Source: Acidiphilium acidophilum (GTDB lineage: Bacteria; Pseudomonadota; Alphaproteobacteria; Acetobacterales; Acetobacteraceae). From it: DNA of 64,000 nt. Both the position numbers and the translations under genes were made by a program. The notes under the pieces were generated by a model that saw only the letters and a list, made by a program, of their open reading frames with translations, was not told the origin of the DNA and did not search any database. Shown here in pieces: positions 54,391 to 62,689 of this stretch. The stretch spans positions 2,711,501-2,775,500 of the forward strand of contig NZ_JAWXYB010000018.1 of the NCBI RefSeq assembly GCF_033842475.1, in the 5' to 3' direction. How positions within the stretch are numbered: the first letter of the stretch is position 1; the number at the start of each line of letters is the position of its first letter.

Positions 54391-55397
54391 GCGAGCTTCA
54401 TCGCCGCAAGGGCCGGTCGGTCGGTCAGCAGGGTCGAGATGAAAATGCCATGCGGCGACCGGCCCACCGGGATATGGTCGGTCGCATCGGTCTTCGGGTC
54501 ATAAACACCGACGCGCGAGGCAAACCGCAGCGCGATCCAGGCCCTCCCGTCGGGTGCGAAGCACAGATCATCCGGGCCGCCCGGCATCGGGATGCGCTTG
54601 TGAAAGCCGAGAGTTCTGGCATCGATCACGGTGAGCGAGCCCGCAACCCGGTTAGTGACATAAATGTGGGCGCGGTCGGGGGTGAGGAAAATATTATGAG
54701 CCCCCTTGTCGGTCAGGATGGTGCGCGTGACCCGCCCGTTGGCCGGGTCGAGCACCGCGACATGATCGCTGCCCATGATCGCGGCGAGCACCACCCCATC
54801 GTGCCACATCACGCCTGCCGGGGTCTTGCCGACCGGGGCGGTCCAGCGCGGCGTCATGGTCACAAGATCGATCGCAACGACGGTCCCGGATTGCTGCATC
54901 GAGGCGAACACGGTTCTGGAATCGGGCGTATAGGTCAGATGGCTCGGCATCTCGCCGACCTTGAACCGGTGCGCGAGCGTCAGGGTCGCCGCGTGATAGA
55001 TATCGACATGGTTGAGCCGCAGGCAGGTGACGGTGAGGTATTGGCCATCCGGACTGAACCAGAGCTGGTAGGGATCGGGGATCAGCTTGTGGCCGAGTTC
55101 AGCACCGGTGGCCGGATCGAGAAAAAAGATCGCATTGCCCGACGCATCGGCGACCAGCAGTTTCTTGTGGTCGGGAGTCAACGCCCAATGGCTGGGCTCC
55201 CGGTAGGTCGGTTCCTCGCGCAGCACTTTGCGGGTGGCCATGTCGATGATCGAAATCGTCGCACCGCCGGAGTTCAGCACGATCGCGATCGGCCCCGCAC
55301 CGGTTGCGGGCGTCGCCGCACGGGCGAAGGCAGGCAGAGCCAGCAGGGCCGGTGCGGCCAGCAGGGTGCGACGGGCGAGGAAGGTGGAACCGGTCAT
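54387..55397 (-). CDS. Secreted YVTN-type beta-propeller protein
   Basis: A 336-residue protein with a signal peptide (FLARRTLLAAPALLALPAFA, with a paired Arg that may favour Tat export). About seven blades of YVTN-like repeats follow, for example VADASGNAIFFLDPATGAEL, DHVAVLDPANGRVTR and IYVTNRVAGSLTVIDARTLG. Such propellers are binding scaffolds or cofactor-free sensors in the periplasm. It overlaps both neighbours by four bases, so it probably works with the hydroxylase and the ligase-like protein. Confidence 0.83.
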   Translation of the reverse strand: MTGSTFLARRTLLAAPALLALPAFARAATPATGAGPIAIVLNSGGATISIIDMATRKVLREEPTYREPSHWALTPDHKKLLVADASGNAIFFLDPATGAELGHKLIPDPYQLWFSPDGQYLTVTCLRLNHVDIYHAATLTLAHRFKVGEMPSHLTYTPDSRTVFASMQQSGTVVAIDLVTMTPRWTAPVGKTPAGVMWHDGVVLAAIMGSDHVAVLDPANGRVTRTILTDKGAHNIFLTPDRAHIYVTNRVAGSLTVIDARTLGFHKRIPMPGGPDDLCFAPDGRAWIALRFASRVGVYDPKTDATDHIPVGRSPHGIFISTLLTDRPALAAMKLA

Positions 55398-56719
55398 GCG
55401 GCGGGCGGACTTTCATCAGGGTTGACCAGGACCGCGCGCGCCCAGGTGAAGAACACCAGACTAGTCGTTGCGATCAAAGTATTGTCGGTAAAGGATTGCA
55501 CGGCGAAGGCCAGAAACACAAGCCGGATGATCCGTCGCGGCCCCACTGCCAGCGCAGCACTGCCCCGCCACAGCCACATCGTGATCATCCCGAACAAGGC
55601 CACCGCCCCGACCACGCCGCCTTCCACCGTGATCCGCAGATATTCGTTATGCGCCGCGTTGGTGCCGAGGAAGCGCCCGATATGCGATTTCAACGCCACC
55701 ACCACCTTGCCCGCCCCCACCCCCCAGCCGAGCACCGGCGATTGCCACGCGGCGGCTTCGAAGAACGGCCAGATCAGTTGCCGGTTCGAGAGGCTTTCGG
55801 CATCGCCGAGATGAATCAGATCGACCACGCGGATGAAATGCAGCGCCGAACCAGCCATCAGCACGAAGCCGAGTCCGGCACCGCCCAGCGCGAGCAGCAC
55901 CACCCGCCGCCGTCCCGAAAGGAACCGCGCGGGGGTCGCCAGCAGCGTCGCAAGTGTCACCAGAACCGCCATGGCCAGAGGAGAGCGCGCCCCGGTCGCA
56001 ACCAGAATAAGGTAATTGACGCCGACCCATCCCCAATGGCGGGCACGCCCATCGGCGAGGAACGCGATCAGGCCGGCAAAGATCGCCATCATCGCGAAGC
56101 CGCCGAGAAACGCCGGCGCGCTCGATGCGGCGAGGCGGATGGCACCGAGCTGGGTGCCATAAAGCGGCCGGACGCCGAGGGCAGCAAGCACGGCACCGTA
56201 GCCCACCGTGATCGAGGGGCCGACGATGGTGCAGCGGATGATCGCACGGCGCATCGCGCCGGTCAGGCGCAGATAACCGGCGGCAAACGGGGCCGCCGAG
56301 CCGACCAGGGAGCGGAACGAAGCCACCAGCGTCAACCCCGGCCAGAAGCCGTGGATGATCCCGGTACCGAACATCCACAGAAACGCATAGGACGGATTGA
56401 ACCGGTCGGCCCGCGCGCCATCCCGAAGCGCAGCGAGCCCGACGATCAGCAAGCCGGCGGTCTTCAACAGGGCGATGATCAACTCATGATCGCCGATCAG
56501 GTCCGACAGCCACATCTCCGGCGTGGTCTCGACCACGACCAGCCAGGCGACCATCGCGCCGACCGGTCTGGCATAGGCAACGGCGGCAGCAAGCCCGAGC
56601 GTGATCAGAATCAGTACCGGAGCGATCAGCGCCGGCAGAGTCCAGCCGATCGCCCCGAACCCGGCCAGCAACCCGAGTGCAGCAAGAGCAACCGGGTCGC
56701 GCCGTGCCGCGCGGATCAT
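55394..56719 (-). CDS. O-antigen ligase/Wzy-like polytopic membrane protein
   Basis: A 441-residue protein with about eleven hydrophobic helices. A large periplasmic loop contains VLGWGVGAGKVVVALKSHIG followed by GTNAAHNEYLRITVEGG, the N-x-x-x-H-N-E-Y-L signature of the Wzc/WaaL/PglL family of lipid-linked glycan ligases and polymerases. Substrate and direction are unknown. It overlaps the methyltransferase and propeller genes (ATGA at each end). Confidence 0.83.
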   Translation of the reverse strand: MIRAARRDPVALAALGLLAGFGAIGWTLPALIAPVLILITLGLAAAVAYARPVGAMVAWLVVVETTPEMWLSDLIGDHELIIALLKTAGLLIVGLAALRDGARADRFNPSYAFLWMFGTGIIHGFWPGLTLVASFRSLVGSAAPFAAGYLRLTGAMRRAIIRCTIVGPSITVGYGAVLAALGVRPLYGTQLGAIRLAASSAPAFLGGFAMMAIFAGLIAFLADGRARHWGWVGVNYLILVATGARSPLAMAVLVTLATLLATPARFLSGRRRVVLLALGGAGLGFVLMAGSALHFIRVVDLIHLGDAESLSNRQLIWPFFEAAAWQSPVLGWGVGAGKVVVALKSHIGRFLGTNAAHNEYLRITVEGGVVGAVALFGMITMWLWRGSAALAVGPRRIIRLVFLAFAVQSFTDNTLIATTSLVFFTWARAVLVNPDESPPAA

Positions 56720-57288
56720 GCGGTGGCGGTGAAGGTGTAATGCTCGTCAGGCGCTGGCGCGTGGTTAACGATCGTGAAGCCCGCTGCCCCCAGCAGTGCG
56801 ACGACGCGCCCGGGTGCCGTGCGTCGCGCCAGCTTCGCCCCCACCGCGCCCGGCCCGGCCGGATCGTATTCGGCGATGAAGAGCAGGCCGTGTGGCGGCA
56901 GGATCGCCCGAAGCGCGCCCAGCGCGGCGGCAGGATCGTCCATGTGGTGCAGCGCATCGGTCAACATGATCCGGTCCGGTGCGGCATCGAGCGCGGGCAG
57001 CGCTTCGGCGGACCCCACGATCGCACGGATCGCAAGGCCGCGACGTTCCGCCTCGGCCCTGATATGGCCGATGCACTCGCCGTCCGGATCGAGCGCGATG
57101 ACGCGCCCCGCCGGCCCGACCAGTGCGGCATACTCGAAGGACAGGGCGCCCGATCCGGCCCCGATGTCGAGCAGCGTCATCCCCGGCGCGACTCCGGCCG
57201 CCGCCGCCCAGAGTGCCGCGAGATGGCGCTTCTGCGCCTGGCGGACGATCAGCCGCGCGAGGCGGGAGTCTTGCATTCCGGCATCCAT
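56716..57288 (-). CDS. Class I SAM-dependent methyltransferase
   Basis: A 190-residue methyltransferase. SAM-binding motif I is LLDIGAGSGALSFEYA (about residues 39-54), with the acidic ribose contact in VIALDPDGECI and motif IV near ALHHMDDPAAALG. The fold is UbiE-like; the substrate is unknown. It is the first gene of a four-gene operon ending with the hydroxylase, divergent from the alpha/beta hydrolase gene. Confidence 0.85.
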   Translation of the reverse strand: MDAGMQDSRLARLIVRQAQKRHLAALWAAAAGVAPGMTLLDIGAGSGALSFEYAALVGPAGRVIALDPDGECIGHIRAEAERRGLAIRAIVGSAEALPALDAAPDRIMLTDALHHMDDPAAALGALRAILPPHGLLFIAEYDPAGPGAVGAKLARRTAPGRVVALLGAAGFTIVNHAPAPDEHYTFTATA

Positions 57289-57338
57289 CGCGCGACTCTA
57301 GCGGCATGGTCCCAAGATTCAAGCGGATTCAACCTTAG

Positions 57339-58124
57339 ATGCGCCTCCATGCGACATTGACCGGAGCAGCCACGCAGACAAACGATGGCGAGCGACCCGA
57401 TATCGTCCTGCTGCACGGGCTGTTCGGCGCCGGGCGGAACCTGGGCGTGATCGCCCGTGGCCTCGGCGCAACCCACCGGGTTCTGGCACTCGATGCGCGC
57501 AATCACGGCGACAGTCCCCACGCGCCGGACATGCGCTACACCACCATGGCGGCGGATGTCGCGGAGACCATGACGGCCCACGGTATCCGCCGCGCGGCGG
57601 TGATCGGTCATTCGATGGGCGGCAAGACCGCCATGACCCTCGCCCTGACCGCGCCGGACCGGGTGGCTCGCCTCGCGGTGCTCGATATCGCCCCGGTCGC
57701 CTATCCCGAGCATTATCTAGATCATATCGAAGCCATGCGCCGCCTCAAGCTCACGCCGGACCTCACCCGCGCCGCCGCCGATGCAGCACTCGCCGCCGCC
57801 GTGCCGGATGCCGCGTTGCGCGGGTTTTTCCTCCACAATCTGGTCCTCGGCGCAACGCCGCACTGGCGCCTCGATCTCGATGCGATCGCCCGCGGCCTGC
57901 CGGATCTGGTCGGCTGGACCGATCCCGCCCCGGGCGTCACCTACCGGGGCCCGACCCTGTTCATCGGTGGCGCAACCTCGTCCTACCTGCCCGCCGCGTA
58001 TCACGAGGCGGTTCGCGCGCGTTTCCCGCAAGCCGCGATCGAGACGATCGCCGGCACCGGCCACTGGCTGCATGCCGAAAAGCCAGCCGAAGTGATCGCC
58101 CGTCTGGTAAAATTTCTCGCCTGA
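57339..58124 (+). CDS. Alpha/beta hydrolase (YbfF-like esterase)
   Basis: A 261-residue hydrolase. The oxyanion loop is VLLHGLFGAGRN, the nucleophile elbow is VIGHSMGGKTAM with Ser, and the catalytic His is in IAGTGHWLHAEKP. The blocks LDARNHGDSPHAPDMRY and LDIAPVAYPEHY are typical of the YbfF/ABHD11 group of acyl esterases. The natural ester is unknown. Confidence 0.88.
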   Translation: MRLHATLTGAATQTNDGERPDIVLLHGLFGAGRNLGVIARGLGATHRVLALDARNHGDSPHAPDMRYTTMAADVAETMTAHGIRRAAVIGHSMGGKTAMTLALTAPDRVARLAVLDIAPVAYPEHYLDHIEAMRRLKLTPDLTRAAADAALAAAVPDAALRGFFLHNLVLGATPHWRLDLDAIARGLPDLVGWTDPAPGVTYRGPTLFIGGATSSYLPAAYHEAVRARFPQAAIETIAGTGHWLHAEKPAEVIARLVKFLA

Positions 58125-58207
58125 TTCCCGCACTGCTCCGCCAGAATCCGGCACTGCCCCGCCAGATCGTTCTTGCAGCGTGGCGACCTTGATCCCTATA
58201 CTTCTGC

Positions 58208-59596
58208 ATGGCGTCAATCGCGGCCTCGCTTGCCGGTGAAACCTATCGTTTCGACGATCTAAAACATGTGCTCGCCTGCGCATCCCCGCGCCGGTCGGGC
58301 GACGAACTGGCCAGCATCGCGGCCCGTAGCGATGCCCAACGGGTCGCGGCCCGGATCGCGCTGGCCGATCTGCCGCTCCGGCGATGTCTCGACGAGGCGC
58401 TGATCCCCTACGAATCCGATGAAGTCACCCGCCTGATCCTCGATACCCACGACCCCGTGGCCTTTGAACCGGTCGCGCACCTGACAGTCGGCGGACTGCG
58501 CGATTTTCTGCTCTCCTACGAGGCCGACACCGAGTGCCTGCGGGCCCTGGCACCGGGCTTGACCCCGGAAATGGTCGCTGCGGTCTCGAAGCTGATGCGA
58601 AATCAGGATCTCATCGCGGTCGCGCGCAAATGCCGCGTGATCACGGCGTTCCGCAACACGATCGGCCTGCCGGGCCGGCTCTCGACCCGGCTGCAACCCA
58701 ACCACCCGACCGATGATCTGCGCGGCATCGCGGCCTCGACCCTCGATGGCCTGCTCTACGGCGCCGGCGATGCGGTGATCGGCGTCAACCCCGCGACCGA
58801 CAATGTCCCGAACTGCCTCGCTCTGCTCGACATGCTCGATGGGTTGCGCGCCCGCTACGACATCCCGACCCAGACCTGCGTACTCACCCATGTCACCAAT
58901 GCGATCGAGGTGATCAACCGCGGCGGGGCGGTCGACCTCGTGTTCCAGTCGATCGCCGGATCGCAGGCGGCGAATGCAGGTTTCGGCGTCGATCTCGCCG
59001 TTCTCGCCGAGGCGCAGAACGCCGCACTCGGCCTCGGGCGCGGCAGCCTCGGGCAGAACGTGATGTATTTCGAAACCGGCCAGGGCGCCGCCCTGTCTGC
59101 GGACGGGCATTTCGGGGTCGATCAGCAGACCATCGAGGCCCGCGCCTACGCCGTGGCCCGGCACTTCAAGCCCCTGCTGGTCAACACCGTGGTCGGGTTC
59201 ATCGGGCCGGAATATCTGTACGACGGCAAACAGATCATCCGCGCCGGGCTCGAAGATCATTTCTGCGGCAAGCTGCTCGGCGTGCCGATGGGCTGCGATG
59301 TCTGCTACACCAACCACGCCGAAGCCGATCAGGACGACATGGACACGCTGATGACACTTCTGGCCGTCGCCGGGGTCAATTTCGTCATCACCGTGCCCGG
59401 CGCCGATGACGTGATGCTGAATTATCAAAGCCTGTCCTATCACGATCTGCTCTATCTGCGGAGTAACTTCGCCACCCGCCCGGCACCGGAATTCGAGGCG
59501 TGGCTGGCGCGGATGGACATGACCGATCGCAACGGACGGCTGAAAATCCCCGAACAGCAGTTCATCCGCCACCTGATCGGCAGCGATGCCGGCTGA
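58208..59596 (+). CDS. eutB: Ethanolamine ammonia-lyase large subunit
   Basis: A 462-residue B12-dependent lyase subunit forming the TIM barrel that binds ethanolamine. Family blocks include AGDAVIGVNPATDNVPNCLA, YDIPTQTCVLTHVTNAIEVI, DLVFQSIAGSQAANAGFGV, MYFETGQGAALSADGHFG and MGCDVCYTNHAEADQDDMD. The length is normal. The small subunit follows with an 11-base overlap. No microcompartment, reactivase or eutE gene is nearby. Confidence 0.94.
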   Translation: MASIAASLAGETYRFDDLKHVLACASPRRSGDELASIAARSDAQRVAARIALADLPLRRCLDEALIPYESDEVTRLILDTHDPVAFEPVAHLTVGGLRDFLLSYEADTECLRALAPGLTPEMVAAVSKLMRNQDLIAVARKCRVITAFRNTIGLPGRLSTRLQPNHPTDDLRGIAASTLDGLLYGAGDAVIGVNPATDNVPNCLALLDMLDGLRARYDIPTQTCVLTHVTNAIEVINRGGAVDLVFQSIAGSQAANAGFGVDLAVLAEAQNAALGLGRGSLGQNVMYFETGQGAALSADGHFGVDQQTIEARAYAVARHFKPLLVNTVVGFIGPEYLYDGKQIIRAGLEDHFCGKLLGVPMGCDVCYTNHAEADQDDMDTLMTLLAVAGVNFVITVPGADDVMLNYQSLSYHDLLYLRSNFATRPAPEFEAWLARMDMTDRNGRLKIPEQQFIRHLIGSDAG

Positions 59597-60386
59597 CCCT
59601 CACACCGACCCCGAGGCGGTGAGCGCACCAACCCCCTCCCGTGCCCCTTCACGCGACCCCTCCCGCGACCCTTGGGCAACGTTACGCGCCACCACCAGCG
59701 CACGGATCGGCCTCGGGCGGATCGGCGATGCCATGGCGCTCGGCGACGTGCTCGCATTCCAATCCGCGCACGCCCTCGCGCGCGACGCCGTCCATGCTGT
59801 GCTCGATACTACGGCTTTGGCATCGCGGATCGAAGGCGACGTCATCACGGTGCGCAGCGAAGCGCCGGACCGGCAGACCTATCTCCGCCGCCCCGACCAG
59901 GGGCGACGCCTCCACCCCGAGTGCGAAGCCGCCCTGCCGCGCGGCGATTACGATGCCGTCATCGTCATCGCCGACGGCCTGTCCGCGACCGCCGTAGCCA
60001 CCCACGCAATCCCCATGCTGGAGGTCTTGCGCGCGCGCCTGCCGATGCTCCGCCTCGCCCCGGTGGTGATCGCGACCCAGGCCCGGGTCGCGATCGGCGA
60101 TGATATCGGCGAACGCCTCGGTGCCCGGCTTTGCGCCATCATGATCGGCGAGCGTCCAGGGCTCAGCGTTGCCGACAGTCTCGGCATCTATCTCACCTAC
60201 GCACCGCACCGGGGATGCCGGGACTCCGCCCGCAACTGCATTTCGAACATCCATACCAAAGGCGGCCTGTCCTACGCCGCCGCCGCCGACACGCTGGCCT
60301 GGCTGATGCGCGAAGCGCTGCACCGCCGACTCACCGGCGTCAATCTGAAAGAGGAAACCGGCACCCTGCTGAGTAGCGGAGTGTAG
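59586..60386 (+). CDS. eutC: Ethanolamine ammonia-lyase small subunit
   Basis: A 266-residue subunit that holds the adenosylcobalamin cofactor. ARIGLGRIGDAMALGDVLAF, VIVIADGLSATAVATHAIPM, MIGERPGLSVADSLGIYLTY and CISNIHTKGGLSYAAAADTL are family signatures. The first 35 residues are Pro/Ser/Asp-rich (SRAPSRDPSRDP), a short disordered leader like those seen in other EutC proteins. It starts inside eutB. Confidence 0.92.
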   Translation: MPADPHTDPEAVSAPTPSRAPSRDPSRDPWATLRATTSARIGLGRIGDAMALGDVLAFQSAHALARDAVHAVLDTTALASRIEGDVITVRSEAPDRQTYLRRPDQGRRLHPECEAALPRGDYDAVIVIADGLSATAVATHAIPMLEVLRARLPMLRLAPVVIATQARVAIGDDIGERLGARLCAIMIGERPGLSVADSLGIYLTYAPHRGCRDSARNCISNIHTKGGLSYAAAADTLAWLMREALHRRLTGVNLKEETGTLLSSGV

Positions 60387-60512
60387 CGAATCGGGCCGCG
60401 AAAACGATCACCGCCGCAATTCGTGCGCGGGCATGAGCGGGTCGCGGGTTTACAAACCAGCGCATGAATGCAAATCGGAAGGCAGATATATTCCAAAATC
60501 GAGGGTTCATCG

Positions 60513-61616
60513 ATGGCATCGCAATCCGCCGCCGGGGTGACCGCCAGCACCCGGCGCGCCGAACGGGCAACTTCAACCACCAATCGCAAGATGGTGGCAA
60601 CCTGGCTGTTCATCAGTTTCGCGCTGATCGTGGAGATGTTCGGCATCGGTGCCTACGTCCAGAACGACAATGCCGGGCTCTCGATCATGGCATGGCAACC
60701 GGTGTCGGGCATCATCCCGCCGCTCACCCACGCGGCATGGGAGCGCATGTTCGCCCTCTATAAAACCATCCCGCAATACAAACTGCTCAACCACGGCATG
60801 GACCTGCAGGGGTTCAAGGCGATTTTCTGGCCGGAGTGGATCCACCGGCTGTGGGGCCGGCTTCTCGGCTTCGATTTCGGGGTGCCGCTGGTCTATTTCT
60901 GGTGGACCGGGCGGCTGGAAAAACGCCTGCGGCCGTGGCTCGCTCTGTTGTTCGTGCTTGGCGGCGTGCAGGGGCTGATCGGGTGGTGGATGGTCGAATC
61001 CGGGTTCCATCCCGGCTTGACCGAAGTTTCAGTTTGGCGGCTCTCGCTGCATTACTGCTTCGCGACGATGCTGGCGATCGCGGTCTTCACCACCGCGCTG
61101 GTGGTGCTCAAGCCGGATGCCGAACGGCTGTCCCCCGAAGCGGCCGCGAAATACAAAGTGGCACGCGGGTTCGCGATCGCCTCGATCGTGTTCATCTGCA
61201 TCGCGATTTTCGCCGGCACGTTCCTCTCGGGCACCCATGCCTACACGATCGACAACACGTTTCCGCTGATGCAGGGCCAGTGGTTTCCGCCCGATTACGC
61301 GGCCCTCCACCCGTTCTGGCGCAATTTTTTCGAAAGCAAGGCCGCGACCCAGTGGGATCACCGGCTGATCGCGACCATCGCGGCGGTCGTCGTGCTGGCG
61401 GCGGTCGTGGTCGCGATCCGGGCGGATCTGCCACCGCGGGCGCGGGATGCGTTTCTGGTAATGGGCGGATTGCTGATCGTGCAGTATATTCTCGGGGTGA
61501 CGACACTGGTTTCAAAAATCCTGGATATCGGGGTGGCGCATCAGATGAACGCCGTGCTGCTGCTGGCCGCCGCCGTCTGGGCCTATTTCGAATTGCGGGG
61601 ACGCCGCGTGGTATGA
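60513..61616 (+). CDS. ctaA: Heme A synthase (COX15/CtaA), complete active-site set
   Basis: A 367-residue membrane protein with eight helices that oxidises heme O to heme A for cytochrome oxidase. Conserved residues are present: the Glu/His pair in WPEWIHRLWGR (helix 2), His in LSLHYCFATM (helix 4), and the cofactor-site His in TQWDHRLIAT (helix 6) and GVAHQMNAVLL (helix 8). ATG at 60513 follows a GAGGG stretch; an upstream start at 60468 is possible. It overlaps a second COX15 gene (ATGA). Confidence 0.9.
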   Translation: MASQSAAGVTASTRRAERATSTTNRKMVATWLFISFALIVEMFGIGAYVQNDNAGLSIMAWQPVSGIIPPLTHAAWERMFALYKTIPQYKLLNHGMDLQGFKAIFWPEWIHRLWGRLLGFDFGVPLVYFWWTGRLEKRLRPWLALLFVLGGVQGLIGWWMVESGFHPGLTEVSVWRLSLHYCFATMLAIAVFTTALVVLKPDAERLSPEAAAKYKVARGFAIASIVFICIAIFAGTFLSGTHAYTIDNTFPLMQGQWFPPDYAALHPFWRNFFESKAATQWDHRLIATIAAVVVLAAVVVAIRADLPPRARDAFLVMGGLLIVQYILGVTTLVSKILDIGVAHQMNAVLLLAAAVWAYFELRGRRVV

Positions 61617-62689
61617 ACGCGAAACCGGATCGGCTGGTCGGCAACTGGCTCCTGCTCCTGTGCTTCATGATTTTCGGCATGGTGATCGGCGGAGGCCACG
61701 CGCGCACCATCCATGCCGGCTTCGTCATCCAGACCTGGCAGCCACTGACCGGCTTCATCCCGCCGCTGACCCATGCCGCCTGGGAACACATGTTCGGCCT
61801 CTACAAACAGACCGCGCAGTTCCGTGTCCTGAACCCGACCATGAGCCTGGACCAGTTCCAGGCCCGCTTCATGCCGATGTTCCTCGATCGCGACTGGGGG
61901 CGGCTGATGGCGCTGGTCTTCGCGATTCCGCTCGGTATCTTCTGGTGGCGCAAGCGGGTGTCGAACCGGCTGGCCCTCTGGCTGGTCGCATTGTTCGCGG
62001 CGGGTGCGGCCGAGGCGACCATGGGCTGGTACATGACGTGGCAGGGCATGACCAGCGACATCCTGCACCCCTCCCCGCTTTATCTCGCGCCGCATTTCAT
62101 CCTCGCCATGCTGATCTTCACCGCCATGCTGTGGACCGCCCTGACCATCCGCAACCCCGAACCGGCCCCGATCATCGGCCACACCCGGCTGCGCGCCCTG
62201 CTCAGTACCTCGATCGCCCTGCTCATCCTGACCATCGGACTGGGCGCGCTGGTGGCGGCAACCGGCGGAATCCACGTCTTCAACACGTTTCCGCTGATGA
62301 ACGGGCATGCCCTGCCGCCGCATGGCCTGAAGCTCCATCCGTGGTGGCGCAATTTCGTGGCGAATGCGGCGACCGTGCAATTCGATCATCGCTGGATCGC
62401 GACAGCAACCGCCATCGTCGTCGTGATCGCGGCGGTCATGGGGCTGCGCGCGCCGCTGGGGCCGAAGGCGCGCGACCTGTTTTTATTGTTGGCGGGGCTG
62501 GTGACGCTCCAATATATACTGGGCATGAGCGCGCTGGTCTCCGGCATGTCGGGGATCGGCTATCTCCATGAACTGAACGCCGTCTTGCTGCTCGCCGCGT
62601 GCATCGCCTGCCGTCATGCGCTGCGCGGGGCAACCGCTCCCGCAGCGGTTCGTGCCGGAACTCCCCTTGTCATGAAGGCCGCCGAATAA
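61613..62689 (+). CDS. COX15/CtaA paralogue lacking the substrate-site Glu/His
   Basis: A 358-residue protein of the same fold, clearly homologous to the preceding gene (shared PLTHAAWE-MFGLYK-type loop, NTFPLM, WWRNF and DHRWIA). The helix-2 motif, WPEWIHRLWGR in copy 1, reads MPMFLDRDWGR here, so both the Glu and the His are gone. The helix-4 His (APHFILAM) and the two C-terminal His (FDHRWIA, YLHELNAV) remain. It may bind only the cofactor heme, serve as a partner subunit, or be degenerating. It ends in a TAATG overlap with tldD. Confidence 0.85.
   Translation: MNAKPDRLVGNWLLLLCFMIFGMVIGGGHARTIHAGFVIQTWQPLTGFIPPLTHAAWEHMFGLYKQTAQFRVLNPTMSLDQFQARFMPMFLDRDWGRLMALVFAIPLGIFWWRKRVSNRLALWLVALFAAGAAEATMGWYMTWQGMTSDILHPSPLYLAPHFILAMLIFTAMLWTALTIRNPEPAPIIGHTRLRALLSTSIALLILTIGLGALVAATGGIHVFNTFPLMNGHALPPHGLKLHPWWRNFVANAATVQFDHRWIATATAIVVVIAAVMGLRAPLGPKARDLFLLLAGLVTLQYILGMSALVSGMSGIGYLHELNAVLLLAACIACRHALRGATAPAAVRAGTPLVMKAAE

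Noticed and set aside
58125-58207. A cobalamin riboswitch ahead of eutBC
   Set aside because: The 83-base gap is too short and lacks the conserved B12-box sequence.
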